A stretch of 64,000 bases of DNA from Alnus glutinosa (GCF_958979055.1 NC_084890.1:186001-250000), one strand, 5' to 3'; counted from the stretch's first letter, positions 12,844-24,852 are shown. Program-made: numbers and translations. Notes: a model not told the origin generated them from the letters alone.

Positions 12844-14002
12844 CTAGTGCTCATTAATGCCAACCTGATTTGGGGCATGATTATTGGCAGTACATATAGA
12901 TGCCTGTAGGATCAGCTGATAACATGCTTCGAATTTCTCTTTGTTGATGAATTGAAGAAGACGACAGAGTTTATTCTTGCAGAAATCAAAATCCTCACCA
13001 CCAAAATCCATTTCCCTTATCACATGCAGCGTTACGGCTGCAGCAACTGTGGATGGCTGATAATCCACCATTAATCTCAAATCACTGAGCAAAGAAATAG
13101 AAAAATGCTCAAACAATGCCGTGAACTCCATACGTTTGTGATGATCTGCCGGCAGGGATATCTGTTTGATTATGTAGTTCAAGAAAGAAAGTGGGATAAC
13201 CGGGTTCATGTTCCATTCTAGCAGAGAGAGCACCGAAAGTTCCATTTTTTGGATTGATTTTGGGCTAAACACAAAACTCGGTTTCTCAACCTGAAACCAC
13301 CGTGCATATATATATATATATATATAGTTAAACTTGCATGTAAATTAATAAAGTAGCAGTAATATATAGAAAAACAAGCAAAGCTATGATAGTGAGAGAT
13401 AGATGAAATTAGAGTGGTTTACTAATTACTTGTAGATCAAGGAGAAGAGGAACGTGGGTTTCCGCCACTTTGGCTGCTAAAGAAAGGCAAGCCACGGCAG
13501 CCAACTGCAGCATCCAGGGCTTCATGGGCCTGTCCCTCCAGAACTGCAAGCCGAGTAGAAAACGATCGAGATAGTTAACCGACAAAACTGCAGTAAAGGA
13601 GGAGAAAGCATGGTAAGAATTAACAGCCAAGATCCACTTTAAGGGCTCTTGACGAGCTGAAGAGATGAGAGATAGATCGGCTTGTAGATAGCAGCTACAA
13701 AGCTTCGGATGCGTCTCGCGTTCCTTAGATAACAACATATGGAGCCCAGATTCCTTGTCAAGCTCCTCCAGTTCCAGCAGGATCTTAGGAGCCCGAGCTC
13801 CCATCTTACTTTCAAGTGGCTCTTCATCAACAATACTACTCCAGTAATCTTCGTTGCAGGAAAGGTCGTCGGCCGCCTGACTATTCGGTTGCTCTGGACT
13901 CATATCTTTTCTCTGCATGTCTGGCCTGCTGATCATTGGCTGCCCTCCCTCTCCACTCTCCAGTTCTGTCTCTATGCTATAAGTACGCTTCATTCCAATC
14001 AC
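12844..14002 (-). CDS. D-type cyclin (CYCD3-like)
   Basis: G1/S regulatory subunit expected to partner CDKA and phosphorylate retinoblastoma-related protein in the nucleus. Two exons: 14002-13430 (191 codons) and 13290-12844; the product is 339 aa and the intron is phase 0. The RB-binding LxCxE motif is present as LSCNE at residues 47-51. The N-terminal cyclin box follows (LKWILAVNSYHAF, NYLDRFLLG, MLQLAAVACLSLAAKVAE). The second exon opens VEKPSFVFSPKSIQ and carries the C-terminal cyclin fold (MELSVLSLLEWNMNPVIPLS). A start three codons later (MKRTYS, 13993) is equally possible. The LxCxE lies further from the N-terminus than in most CYCD3 proteins, and only one intron is present, so subgroup assignment is tentative. 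A TA microsatellite lies in the intron at about 13,306-13,326. Confidence 0.92.
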
Positions 14003-15229
14003 ATAGCCCCCAACAAATATTTCGTTAAAATTTTGGTAAATAACAACTTTTTTTTTTCTTTTTTTTTTTCCTTTAGCTATCTACCTTTTTAAATTAAAGG
14101 TCAGATTTTAGTTATTATTTTTACTATTTCATTTAAATTATTATTATTATTACTATTCTAGAAAGTGGAGAGAAAATCATTTTTGTTTAATTAATTTAAC
14201 TTATGCATTGTTAAACTATCACACTCATCAAATTCTTTGCAGTATTTGGTTAGTCACTTTGGCTGAAGATTTGACTAGCTACTAAAATGCTCAACTAGTC
14301 AAATCTTTAACTAAAGTAATTAATTTGATTAAATAAAATAAATTTTTTAGTTGTTTTGGCTAAACTAACATGAGTGCTAATAAAATATCTTATAATTCAC
14401 AAATATTTAACTTTGAAAAGTTATTATTATTATTATTATTAATAAGGTTCTCTTAAAAGTTACTAGAAGTGAGATAACTACCTACTATATCTGTTGAATC
14501 AGACTATTAATATGACATAGCCTAAGGCCTTACTAGTCTAGGTTTCACACTGGCCCTGCAACTTTCAGAAGCGGGGATATAAATGCACACTTAAGTTAGA
14601 TATTCAATAAATAATAATGTCAGAGATGTGTTGCTGTTAGATCTCTTTTTTGTTAAAACAAAAAAAAAAAAAAAAAAAAAACATGTGCTGCACGACTCCC
14701 GAATAAAACAAATAAAACAAAAAAGATACTCGTGGTTGACTTAAAACTTAGGGAACTGAACGCGGAATTGATCCACGTGCCACCATTATCGATTATCTAT
14801 TTATCTGATCCGTTTTATTTATATATATATATAATTAAAGACCGAAAGAGACCAAAAGGACTTCCTAGTTGCTTCGATTCTTGTTTTTGGTCTTTCTTTA
14901 GTTATTTTGTCTTTTCCCAAAACTCTTAGGCCCGTTTTGATACTTACCAACTCGTCGATATATTTCTTGCTGGAAGTATCCTGATCCCATTAATAACGAG
15001 TGGGACCAAATAATTCAATCGGGGTAGTTGCTGAACCATAGATAATTAAAATGAAATGATTATTCTTATGGATATGGTAGGCAAATTATCAAACTATCGA
15101 CTATTAAAAATTCATTGGCCGTCACCGATCGAACTGTCTTTGACCGCCTACCTTCTAATTAAAAAATAAAAAATTGAATTAAATATTTTTTCCAAAATTA
15201 ATGTAGGTCGATAATCGGTGAAAATGTGA
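14003..15229. other. Intergenic, cyclin promoter side
   Basis: AT-rich sequence holding the unmapped cyclin promoter near 14,003-14,300, a TTA/ATT run near 14,420-14,440 and a poly(A) run at about 14,660-14,680. No gene seen. Confidence 0.5.
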
Positions 15230-15279
15230 TTTTCATTGGTTACTGAACCAAACTTGACCGGACCATTGTACCAAAACGG

Positions 15280-15540
15280 TGTCGTTTTTCTCTTTATAAA
15301 AAATGACATCATTTTGATAACGAGTAAAATGACGTCGTATAGCAAACTCTATATGACTATATATACAAATTTTTCTCAAAACCCTAGAATCTTGATTCAC
15401 TTCACTCCCTTCTGCCTTGACGCCGTCTCCCGATTAAAAAAACCCTAAAATCACTCCCTTCCCGCCGCCCACGCCGTGAGTCCAGGACGTGCATCTACGA
15501 GTTCTCGGTTTCATGCGTAAACCCTAACCTCGAACCTTTT
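15280..15540 (+). promoter_or_regulatory. Orphan promoter-like segment with telobox motifs
   Basis: A TATA-like CTATATATACAAA at about 15,353-15,365 is followed within 200 bp by three telobox-type motifs (AACCCTAGA, ACCCTAAAA, AAACCCTAACC) and a CT/CG-richer leader. This resembles the 5' region of a housekeeping or ribosomal-protein gene on the plus strand. No open frame of that kind follows before 16.5 kb. It may be a gene start left behind by deletion, a non-coding transcript, or coincidence. Confidence 0.35.
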
Positions 15541-15899
15541 CTGTGGTACTCTCTCTTCCTATCAATTTTGTGAGGCTCTTCTTCAATCCCTTTGTTTGGT
15601 TGGTAAGAAGGCTTAGGAAAATAAGAGAAAATTATATAAAGTTTCAAATTGTGGTTTTGTCTTTTCCGATTTCACCAAGTTGGTATCTAATTGCGTGTTT
15701 GTGACAGTATATTGTTTCCACATTTCTATGTCCATTTCCTTGTTTTAATATTTAGAATGAGCTCTATTACCGAAAGGATTGTGCTATTAGGATCTAGAAC
15801 TCAGCTTGATTTTTATTTGTGATGCATTGGTGTTGATATTAAAATTGATAATTGGTTACCCGATTTACCCAACCAACAATTACTAATTTATTCGAATTT

Positions 15900-16560
15900 T
15901 CGAATTATCCAAAAAATTTGAAAATATTGTTCATGGAAGAAAGTCGGGCAATTACCTGACTTTACCGACAATTTTGGTTGAGAGTTGGAAATGGTGTTTC
16001 TGACACCGATATACTCGATACCCACCCCTACTTATGGAATAGTCATTTTTTATTTTTTATTATTTGGTAGGGATTTATATTTAAAAAAAACTATTCCATA
16101 AGAATAGTTATTCCATGAGAATAATTATTCCCTGAGGATAATTATTCCCTTACAAAGAGTAATACATATTCCTAGAAGAATATACAACGTTTTCCAAAAA
16201 AATACTCATTAGTTTCTATTTTTCTTTCAAACTAAAAAAATAAAAAATTAGAAAACGTTGATTTCAGTGGGTGGTCTCGGCTACCCCCAAGGGTGATCGA
16301 AGGTGGTCACACCACCCCCGAAGCACCTCGGGGGTCCTCCTCGGGGTTCCTCTTCGAGGCTCTCCCCAACTCGATTATAATTAGAACATATATATAATTC
16401 ATACCAAATTAAAGAATATGAATAACTATTTCATTCTATATTCTTCCGTTCTTAATAATAACTATTTTTTTTTTTCTTAATGAAATACCTAATATGCATA
16501 CCAAATGTGGCCTTAAAACTCAATCCATTATAGCATGTTCATTTGAGTAACAACCAACAT
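15900..16560. mobile_element. Probable MITE-like sequence
   Basis: Ends around 16,030 and 16,480 carry related inverted motifs (GGAATAGTCATTTTT against ATAACTATTTTT). The middle contains an imperfect foldback with complementary tracts (AACGTTTTCC against AAAACGTTG) and a small GC-rich core at 16,265-16,370. No coding capacity; the boundaries are approximate. Confidence 0.4.
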
Positions 16561-16994
16561 TATTCCTAGAAAAGGATGGGCTATTGGCCCAATGTAAGCC
16601 CACCTGGGCTAAAAACAAGGACATGCACAGGCCAACCACAAGAAAATTAATTACACTAGAAGGAAATCCTAGCTACCCTTTTTATTTTATTTTTTCTTCG
16701 GAACAAATAGCATGTGCTATTATAAAATCTAAAAGCCCTAAGGCATATATCTTGAGAAATAGAGGGACATGACCTCCTTACACTCTAAGTCAGAAGGATC
16801 TGACTTAAAAACTGCTGCATGTGCAAAGATAACAAACCTTACCAGAATTACATTTGAGTCTCTCTTATATTAACGCATACTCTCAAATAAAAGATGGCCG
16901 ATCTAGCATCTAGCCAACTAAAATTTCAATAAAATTTGAACAATACGCATGCATACTGTACAAGAGAAACAAGAGGAATACACACAAAAGCAGG

Positions 16995-17032
<38 letters not shown>

Positions 17033-18128
17033 AAAAAAGCAAAAAAAGGCTATCGATAGAAGAGACAAGGGCGGAATCCCTCGAAGACGGTGGCGCATGA
17101 AAGACATGCGCCGTCACTAGCACCACCCAACCGTAGGTCGACCACCGTAGACCCCATCCCCCACCGTGCACGGCCAAAAAAGGCAGAGCGTGGCCGTCAC
17201 GCATGCTTAAGAGCAAAAGGCTCTCTAGTGAGTGTAGGCCACGCGCTGGACACCGACGACCGATTTGGCCTGTGCTGCCGGCGGCTGGAGCGGACGACGA
17301 CAGGGAACGTGGCTGAGGGGCGCGTGTCTTGAAAAAAGCAACGGATGTGTGTAGATTTGGCTCCAAAAATAGAAGAAAAACGTATGAAAAACCGGCCAAA
17401 AAACCACTGTTAAACGACATGATTCGCCACTCCCCCAAGCTAGACACCTAGATTTGAGCCTTCCTGCTTGAACAAAAGAAAGAAAAAAGAAAAAAAGCTC
17501 CACAACCCTAATAACTGAGAAAAATCTAGCATTCACTGAGAAAAACTCAGGGAGAAAACAAAACACCTTAGTCCAAGAGGACTAAGGAAAAGACAAGAGC
17601 CAGCTGGACCTCCCTCCCTTTGTAATCATAACCTTGTGGAAAAGTACTCTGTAAAAGAGAAACAAACCTCAATTGAGATGAATATCTAAGCCTTCTCTAA
17701 GTACTTTATTCTCCTCGAATAAATGCATCGGACTAATTTTCCTTTTCTGCATGCTCTCTCGGTCTTGGAGTTTGTATACAATCAACTAATTCTTCGTGTA
17801 CCAATTGAACCGACCAATTATCAGATCCAATAAGTAATTTATGAAGCTTTTTTCATGAAAGGAAATGATCTGTAAAATTAATATACGAAAGTTGGAAACA
17901 AATTATTGTTGTTCTTTAGGGTGTTTGTTTTTCTTCCTTTGAATATGTCCTAACGGGCAACATTTGCTTTGAACGAAAATTAGAGATTTGTTTTGCATCT
18001 GGTAGCATTGTTGTTGCCATTAATGGCTTCACATTAGAGTTGTTGGAACTTGGAAGATGGAGTAGGGAGGGTCTTGGAAAGCAACAAAAACTGAGTTATT
18101 GTATTTTTGACTGGGTTAACAAATGGAG
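16561..18128. other. GC-rich island with poly(A), possible retroelement remnant
   Basis: A 300-bp GC-rich segment (about 17,045-17,345) sits in otherwise AT-rich DNA next to a 39-base poly(A) run at 16,990-17,028. Open frames across it on both strands are low-complexity and resemble no family I know. The combination suggests an old retroposon or LTR-element fragment; this is inference. Nothing is recognised in 17,600-18,128. Confidence 0.35.
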
Positions 18129-18212
18129 AAATGGTATATGTACTTAAACTGTTACAAAGAGAGTCTTACTAAGATAATGTAGAACTTATTCATTAATATT
18201 CAGGACATTTTT
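18129..18212. mobile_element. Half-copy of a MITE family also found at 54,707-54,883
   Basis: The stretch GTACTTAAACTGTTACAAAG through ATTCATTAAT matches, with substitutions, the left arm of the complete MITE in the RGLG intron. The opposite arm is missing. Confidence 0.6.
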
Positions 18213-20199
18213 TTTTATTATTATTTTTATCATTTTTCCCCCTACAATTACCCCAGCCTAATAATCAGTATAGTGCCTATGGTCTATGGACACATGAGGA
18301 AGTAGGAAATGGGCCAAAGCCCGATTGGAAGGAATCTTGGCTCGCTAGTCAAGATAAGAGCCACCGTGACTGGTGGTTTTACCAACACTTTTGAGGCTAC
18401 CGCCTAGCATATGATATCACATAGACTTTGTTCTAATGTTGGCTTTCCAACTCCGAATAGTTGGCCCACTCAACATAGGGTCAAGTTGATAGTTCATTTA
18501 ATATAAAAAGACTCGCTAAAACAGCTCATTATATTACAATAATTAGGAGATTCTTAGCCTGCTACATGGCAAGAATTTGGAAAGCATATTAATTAAGCAA
18601 GCCTCCCATTTTATAAAGGGACACTCTCTCCTCTTTTAAAAACTCTGCCCTCTATTTTTTGCTCTTAGAAATAAGATTAACTTAATTATCGAAGTGTTCT
18701 CAGCCTACTGGAAGACCGACGGACTCCAATAATTTCTTTATCTGCTTTGCAACAAGTTCATCGCCGGCTAGTCTGGCTGTTCAAAAACTGTCGTAACAAT
18801 CTAAATAGACTGTGACGTCCCACATTGCCTAAATATGAAAATAAGTGTGTGCTTATATGTATATTCACACATTTTTTGATACAATATCTTTTAGAACCGT
18901 GATCGTAATGAATCAATCAAAATTTTACAGTTAAATGTGCTTTTTAAAAATAATACTAATATACGTACGTGACCTTCTAGAAATTCCAGTCCAGAAAGGT
19001 TAAAAACGTACATTACAATACTTTGGCTAGAGTTCATTAGTTTGTAGATTAGTTTCTAGTGTAGGATGAACGTTACAATGATTTCTCAGCAGCATCTAGT
19101 CAATTCTTTTGACCCAATAATTACCTTGTGTATGTGCTGCAAAGGGACATGTGATGTTAAAAGAAGAAAGGGACGAATGTTAAGCATTTAAATACTTATC
19201 TTTAAAATTTAGTTTTAAATTGATGTGTCACAATTTTACGAGATTTATCATTTTAAAATCAAATTTAAAAAAAAAAGTATTAAAATGCTTAGCATTTTTC
19301 GAATAAAAAACATTGGATTCAATTATTTTTTTTTTGCTTGGGCTGGCGATGGCGAGGAGAAAAAGCTAGGGCTAGGGAGTAGCTAGGGAGCCTCATCTTG
19401 CGAAACTGTGAGACAAAAGTACTTTTTCTTTTTTTTCTTTTTATTTGTTGTGAGTTGGGACAAAAGTACTTGATGTTATAATTCGAAGTAATTGAACAAA
19501 AAAAAAGGCCCCACTTATCTTAACGTTGTTCGAGGAGAGTTCTGTCGATTGTAATTGCACCTTCTTCGATCTTACCCGAATAAAATATATAAATGAAATC
19601 TGTCCACAATAATCGATCAAACTTCGCTGTTGAAGAACCAACCTCATCCAACGCCCCCTGCATTACTGGCCTTGTCCTATTCAATGGTTTTGACCCCGTC
19701 TAAGCACCCATCAAAAGCCGCTAGTTAATATTTCCACCTATCTATGTGTGATATGTACGCGTTATATATAATAATATTAATATGAACTCGATCTGCTCCG
19801 GTGAAGAGAATTTAAAATCTGATTTACAAGAAGAAAATGAACGTATACACAGTAATATATGCGCATAGGGCTCAAAGTGAAAAAGAAAGAAATGACTGAT
19901 AGTTTGATAGGGGAAAGAGGGATCACCTTTTCCAAAGGAAGATAATCCAAAGAAGCCTACCTGTAAAACCCAGGCAGCTTTGGCTCTATCTATGGAACTA
20001 TTTGTCAAAAAGACGCCTTGTCTGCCGCCTTCTATTGGACCTGTCCTTCTCCTAGCCATGGAGTTTCTTTTGTCTTTACCTCTTCTCCTTTTCTGTTTTC
20101 AACGACTCTTTGAATCCACTCCTACTACTCTTTGCCTCCAAGGCTACAGAAACCTGTCAAAATTAAGGAAGCTCATCATATCTCTTTCTCTCTCTCTCT
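18213..20199. other. Intergenic, upstream region of MIR160
   Basis: No supported gene. The part nearest 20,200 is presumably the MIR160 promoter. Open frames at 19,742-20,059 (-) and 19,980-20,213 (+) are not family-like. Confidence 0.5.
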
Positions 20200-20213
20200 A
20201 TATATATATATAG
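20200..20213 (+). promoter_or_regulatory. Candidate TATA box for pri-miR160
   Basis: A TATATATATATA run follows a CT-rich tract (TCTCTCTCTC) and lies about 435 bp upstream of the miR160 hairpin. This is a common arrangement for plant MIR genes. A start near 20,230-20,240 would be expected. No transcript evidence. Confidence 0.4.
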
Positions 20214-20646
20214 TCTATAACAACACTGTGGCAAGGCAGAGAAACGAGATCATCCTGCTAGTGCCTCCCTCAAAACTAATCTAGCGCTTTCCCCCCTGAG
20301 ATGTTCTCTTCTCTGCATTCTAGCTGGTATGTTCTCCAAGTCCTAGGAACGATTTATTGCTATTATTTCGGCTTCCCAAATATAATTATTGGTGAACTCA
20401 TAGATTTTTCAACATCATTATCCAAAAAGTCTGTCCTTTCAAATCCAAAGCGGGGTAAGAAGATCAATTAATTTATCAATTTTGCTTCTTCTTCTTTTTT
20501 TTTTTCTTTTTTTTTTTTTCCTATATATATAAAAAAATTATAAATGCTCTGGCGATGCGTACTTTCATAACTTCATGAGCTTTTGCAGGTTGATTGTGAA
20601 GCTAAAATTAAACTTAAGGGTCTAGCTAGAGGATTAATTAGTCGAG

Positions 20647-20777
20647 TGTTTGTCTGCTGTTGATATATATGCTTGCCTGGCTCCCTGAATGCCATCTAAG
20701 AAGCTTGCCAAAGAGTGTTGGCTACCTTCCTACTTGGCATGAGGGGAGTCATGCAGGCCCCAACCAGTAGACGAATG
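20647..20777 (+). ncRNA. MIR160: MIR160 precursor hairpin
   Basis: The mature sequence TGCCTGGCTCCCTGAATGCC+A lies at 20,674-20,694, the known miR160 isoform with A in place of U at position 15. The star strand GCATGAGGGGAGTCATGCAG+G is at 20,737-20,757. The two pair with 2-nt 3' overhangs as expected of DCL1 products. The lower stem continues (TGTTTGTCTGCTGTTG at 20,647 against CAACCAGTAGACGAAT at 20,761), with a loop of about 42 nt. miR160 is a conserved land-plant microRNA that directs cleavage of ARF10/16/17 auxin-response-factor mRNAs. No target gene lies in this window. The primary transcript probably extends from about 20,230 to beyond 20,780. Confidence 0.95.
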
Positions 20778-21928
20778 TAAAAAAACTCTTCTATACATGT
20801 CCCGGCCAGTATTATGTACCAAATTATTGAGCCTAAATCTTCGTAAATTAAAGTTAGATAGACTTAAGGTTTGCATCTTCGTGTACATAACATAATTCAT
20901 GATCATGAGCGTAGTAGAATCAACGGATGGTGGTACCTAATGGAAAATTTTGGATGAGGTTGGAAACTTTTGGCAGTGTTTTATAAATTTTAGTCTATAT
21001 GTGGCTGTGAATTGAAGTCCTACTTTAGATGCAGGGTGCTGGCCGGCCGGCCTTGGCTTTAATTAGGTCTAAATCTCTACACTGAGTGAAAAAGATTGAC
21101 ATCCTCCGGTCAGTTCCACCTTCAAATTAATTTGCTCATGATCAACTGTAGCCAGCTAGCTAGATAGACCAACTTAACGAGGTTAATTATCTATGGTATA
21201 TATGTGTAAATGGCAATACCTTGACTCCAGTCTCAGTCTGTTTAGGTAGGAGTTCAGGCAGTCCGATCAAGATGAAGTCCGGGTGCCGGCCCTCTCAAAT
21301 TAGGCATTAATGCACCTGATCTTATCATCCCCCGCCGGGTAACGTAGAAGCTTAGAGCCTTTGTTCTTGGTTCTCTGTAATGTACATGATTTTGCAGTAC
21401 TGTAGATTTCTTGATTGAGATTATATATTCTTTACATTTTTGTCTGACACCCCAGAAAATTATTTCATAAGCTAAGACCCGTATGCATCTGTCATTGTAC
21501 TTGTACTTTACAAGACTTAACAAGTCTGGGGCCTGCTTAGTGCTTGGGTTGCCAAGTTTGAGTAGGCATGAGGCATGACACTCGCCAAACCCTACAAAGA
21601 AAGAACAAAAAGACATGCAGTTTCCACCCACACGGAGTAGGCCAGTGATATAACCGCGGAAAAATTATTCACAATGTTGCAGAAGAGCAAGCAAAATGTG
21701 TGTATATATATATATATATATATAAAATAAAAAGTAATAATTATAGGATTAATAGGGTCTCTTTAGTCTCTGAATATGCAAAAATAACTAAAGTTACGGT
21801 AAATAAGAGAAAATAATCATACATGTCCACAGCCGAAGGCAATCATAAAGATATAATATAAAATAGTTAAGAGATCGATCAGAAAATTACTTAGAACTCA
21901 AAACCGTAATACCAAAAAATCTCATTAT
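20778..21928. other. Downstream of MIR160, no gene seen
   Basis: Probably includes the 3' part of pri-miR160. An open frame of 125 codons on the minus strand (21,254-21,631) shows no family features. A TA microsatellite lies at 21,703-21,724. Confidence 0.5.
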
Positions 21929-21933
21929 CACGC

Positions 21934-22493
21934 TGTTGGAGAAATAATTAGCTCCAAAGACACGTGGCCGAGCCCATCGGGTCGGCCCGGCCAGATTAGA
22001 CCTAAGTAGTTATCTCCAAAAAGACAGATATTCCGAGTATATCATGATAAGACTTTTATCCCATCAAATACGGGATAAGGTACCTAATAGTCTGACGTCA
22101 GACGAAGATGTAATGTCCTACCCAGCTTGGACTTTACTACCCAATTTGAATTCTATGAAGATAAGATTAAAGACTATGTGATCTAGGACTCAGACTCCTA
22201 ATCAGATTATGCTCCAAGTATTCTAGTAGTTCTATAACTATGAACTGTGAGCCTATAAATAAGACCACTACGCCAGGTATTTTTGACAGGCAGATTCTCT
22301 AAACTCTGAGATTATTGATACTCTCCATAAAATAAATAGTTTGAACTGACTTAGGCATCGGAGTGGGGGTATGGTCAGCACCCCCATGAGCCGATGAGCC
22401 GTTTATTATTTTGCAGATTACGAGGAGAACGAATATCAAGGAAGGCAACGAATCACAAGGCAATATGTCACCGTACCGGAAACCGTACCAACA
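21934..22493 (+). repeat. 5' LTR
   Basis: 560 bp, TG...CA termini. It contains a TATAAATA promoter box at 22,254-22,261. Relative to the 3' LTR it lacks a 20-bp segment after ACACGTGG. Confidence 0.93.
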
Positions 22494-22496
22494 GTT

Positions 22497-22514
22497 TGGC
22501 GTCGTCTGTGGGAA
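22497..22514 (+). other. Candidate primer-binding site
   Basis: TGGCGTCGTCTGTGGGA starts 3 bp after the LTR with the TGG expected opposite a tRNA CCA end. It resembles the TGGCGCCGTTG-type sites of plant Gypsy elements but is not an exact match to one tRNA that I can name. Confidence 0.55.
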
Positions 22515-22576
22515 CCGTCGTCTGTGGAGGTTAGTATACTCCGAGGAGTTTTATCTCGAGGTGGCAACTCTCCAAA

Positions 22577-23071
22577 AAGTTAGATCCGAGGGTGTTTCTA
22601 CCGAGGAAAAAAGTTAGACCCGAGGGTGTTCTACCGAGGAGAAAAGTAAAATCCGAGGTGTTTTATTGAGGAGGAAAGTTAGATCCGATGTGTTTTACCA
22701 ATGAGGAAAGTTAGATCCGAGGGTGTTCTACCGAGTACAAAAGTTAGATCCGAGGTGTTTTACCAAGGAGGAAAGTTAGATCCGAGGGTGTTCTACCGAA
22801 GAGAAAAGTTAGATCCGAGGGTGTTCTACCGAGAACAAAAGTTAGATCCGAGGAGTTTTACCAAGGAGGAAAGTTAGATCCGAGGGTGTTCTACCGAGGA
22901 GAAAAGTTAGATCCGAGGGTGTTCTACCGAGTACAAAAGTTAGATCTGAGAGTGTTCTACCAAGGTCAAAAGTTAGATCCGATGGTGTTTTACCAATGTC
23001 AAAAGTTAGATCCGAGGGTGTTCTACCAAGGACAAAAGTTAGACCCGAGGGTGTTCTACCGAGGCGAAAAG
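22577..23071 (+). repeat. Tandem array 1 (about 31-33-bp unit)
   Basis: About 15-16 copies of a unit of the form AGTTAGATCCGAGGGTGTTC followed by TACCGAGGAGAAA, with variation in the last third. Part of it (22,886-23,086) stays open and would encode an 11-residue repeat KLDPRVFYRGQ. This probably reflects the 33-bp period rather than a protein. Confidence 0.9.
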
Positions 23072-23448
23072 TATGTACCGAAATGACACATACTGAGAGT
23101 ATTATTCCGAGGGTACTATCCTGAGGACCCTATGCCCGAGCTTCTAGTTCCAAATGGCACACTCCGAGGACCCCTCTAGATTTGCCATCCTCCGAAGTGC
23201 ATAGTCACATGCCGAGGGACCAATCCGAATCGAGGGTCCAGTTTGAGGAACTCTCCCAAAGAGCCCCATATCGAATGGCGTGCAAGATAAGGAACTCCAA
23301 GTAAGACAGTTCATCAAATTCACTAGAAAAGTTCATACTCTTCTTTTACAAACATGATTCATGTTAAAGTAAGGATAAATGTTGGTTTTTATTTTATCAA
23401 CCAGAAAATATATATATATATATATGCATGCACTTGTACACTTTGCCG

Positions 23449-23484
<36 letters not shown>

Positions 23485-23992
23485 ATAAAATAGAACTCTT
23501 GTGCTATTGCAATAATTCATGTTTGATAATTCTTGATGAAAGCCCATAAATTTTTTATTGGAAGTCAACCCATAAAAATTGCTTCTTCATCACAGATCTT
23601 TCATAAAAATTGGATTGTTGCATTAAGCGAAATAGACTCATGTGTTGAGACCTCACTCCTGCCGTGAGTGAAAGGATCACAAAATCATCTCAACGGATGA
23701 AAAGAATATATGGTGCTACTGTGCATTCTGCTATTTTGTTTTAGTATATGCAGTGCTTTGTTAACCCTTTTCGCAGAAAAGATACGGGGAGACAACCCCA
23801 ACAAAAATCAAAGGAAGAACAGACAGTTCCAAGGTACTGATTGATCTCAGCTAAGAATAAAGCAGCAGTCCAGAACAGAGTAAAAGCATTTCTTCATCAA
23901 ACTTCTCCAAAGATGATCAAGCTACATCAACATCCACCCGACTTCCCCCCTCGAACAACTCGAAAGAGTTATGGTGGGGATGCTCAGGGAAG

Positions 23993-24540
23993 AATCCGTC
24001 CGAATCCTTTCCTCAGACAACCCAAAAGGGTCATGGAAATGATGCAAATGGAAGAAACCCTTCGGTTGAGGGTTTTCGAAGGGATGAGGATAAGAATCCG
24101 CCCGATTCCTTTCCTCGGACAACCCGAAAGGGTCATGGAAATGATACAAAAGGAAGAAACCCCTCGGTTGGGGGTTTCCGAAGGGATAAGGCTAAGGATA
24201 TCTAGATAAGAATCCGCTCGAATCTTTTCCTCGGACAACCCAAAAGGGTCATGGAAATGATACAAAGGGAAGAAACCTCTCGGTTGGGGGTTTCTGAAGG
24301 GATAAGGTTAAGGATATCCTGATAAGAATCCGCCCGAATCCTTTCCTCGGACAACTCGAAGGGGTCATGGAAATGATGCAAAGGGAAGAAACCCCTCGGT
24401 TGGGGGTTTCCGAAGGGATAAGGTTAAGAATATCGAGGAAAGAATCCGCCCGAATCCTTTCCTCGGACAACCCAAAAGGTCATGGAAAGAATACAAAGGG
24501 AAGAAACCCCTCGGTTGGGGGTTTCCGAAGGATAAGAATA
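23993..24540 (+). repeat. Tandem array 2 (about 117-bp unit)
   Basis: Five copies begin near 23,993, 24,094, 24,210, 24,327 and 24,445 with GAATCCGCCCGAATCCTTTC and continue through GGTCATGGAAATGAT and CCTCGGTTGGGGGTTTC. The first spacing is shorter, about 100 bp. The long open frames on both strands here follow from the repeat and are not genes. Confidence 0.9.
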
Positions 24541-24678
24541 AGGATAATCTAAGGTTTCATCATCACAAAATATGGCTCCTCAAAGACCAAGATAAAGGCA
24601 AAATTCACCAAAGCTGATTCAAGCTCTCGGGCAGAAATCTCGCAAGAAGAGGCTCAAACTTAAAAGGGATACCCAGGT

Positions 24679-24850
24679 ACCTGACTATCTGCCTCGAACG
24701 ACTTAGCCCGCGGTCGCAGACTAAAGTTATGGGGGTAGCTCAGGGAAGATAAAGCTGCTGCAAAGGAAGGTAAAACTCAGCGACCTGACTACCCACCTCG
24801 AACGACTTAGCTTACGGTTGCAGACTAAAGTTATAGGGGGTAGCTCAGTA
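24679..24850 (+). repeat. 67-bp direct repeat flanking array 3 (copies 1 and 2)
   Basis: The segment ACCTGACTATCTGCCTCGAA through GTTATGGGGGTAGCTCAG occurs at 24,679-24,748 and 24,783-24,850. A third diverged copy is at 26,254-26,319. Copies therefore bracket the short-unit array. Confidence 0.85.
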
Positions 24851-24852
24851 AG

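Noticed and set aside
16926..17566. Overlapping minus-strand frames with long Phe tracts
   Set aside because: Created by translating the poly(A)/poly(T) run; not protein-like.
19940..19985. Possible small hairpin CCAAAGAAGCC...CAGCTTTGG
   Set aside because: Stem is short and mismatched, no known miRNA sequence, and no star-like offset.
21254..21631. 125-codon minus-strand open frame downstream of MIR160
   Set aside because: No signal, domain or codon pattern; more likely part of pri-miRNA or intergenic.
23841..24552. Long open frames on both strands (up to 122 codons)
   Set aside because: They arise from the 117-bp tandem array, change frame between copies and lack domain features.
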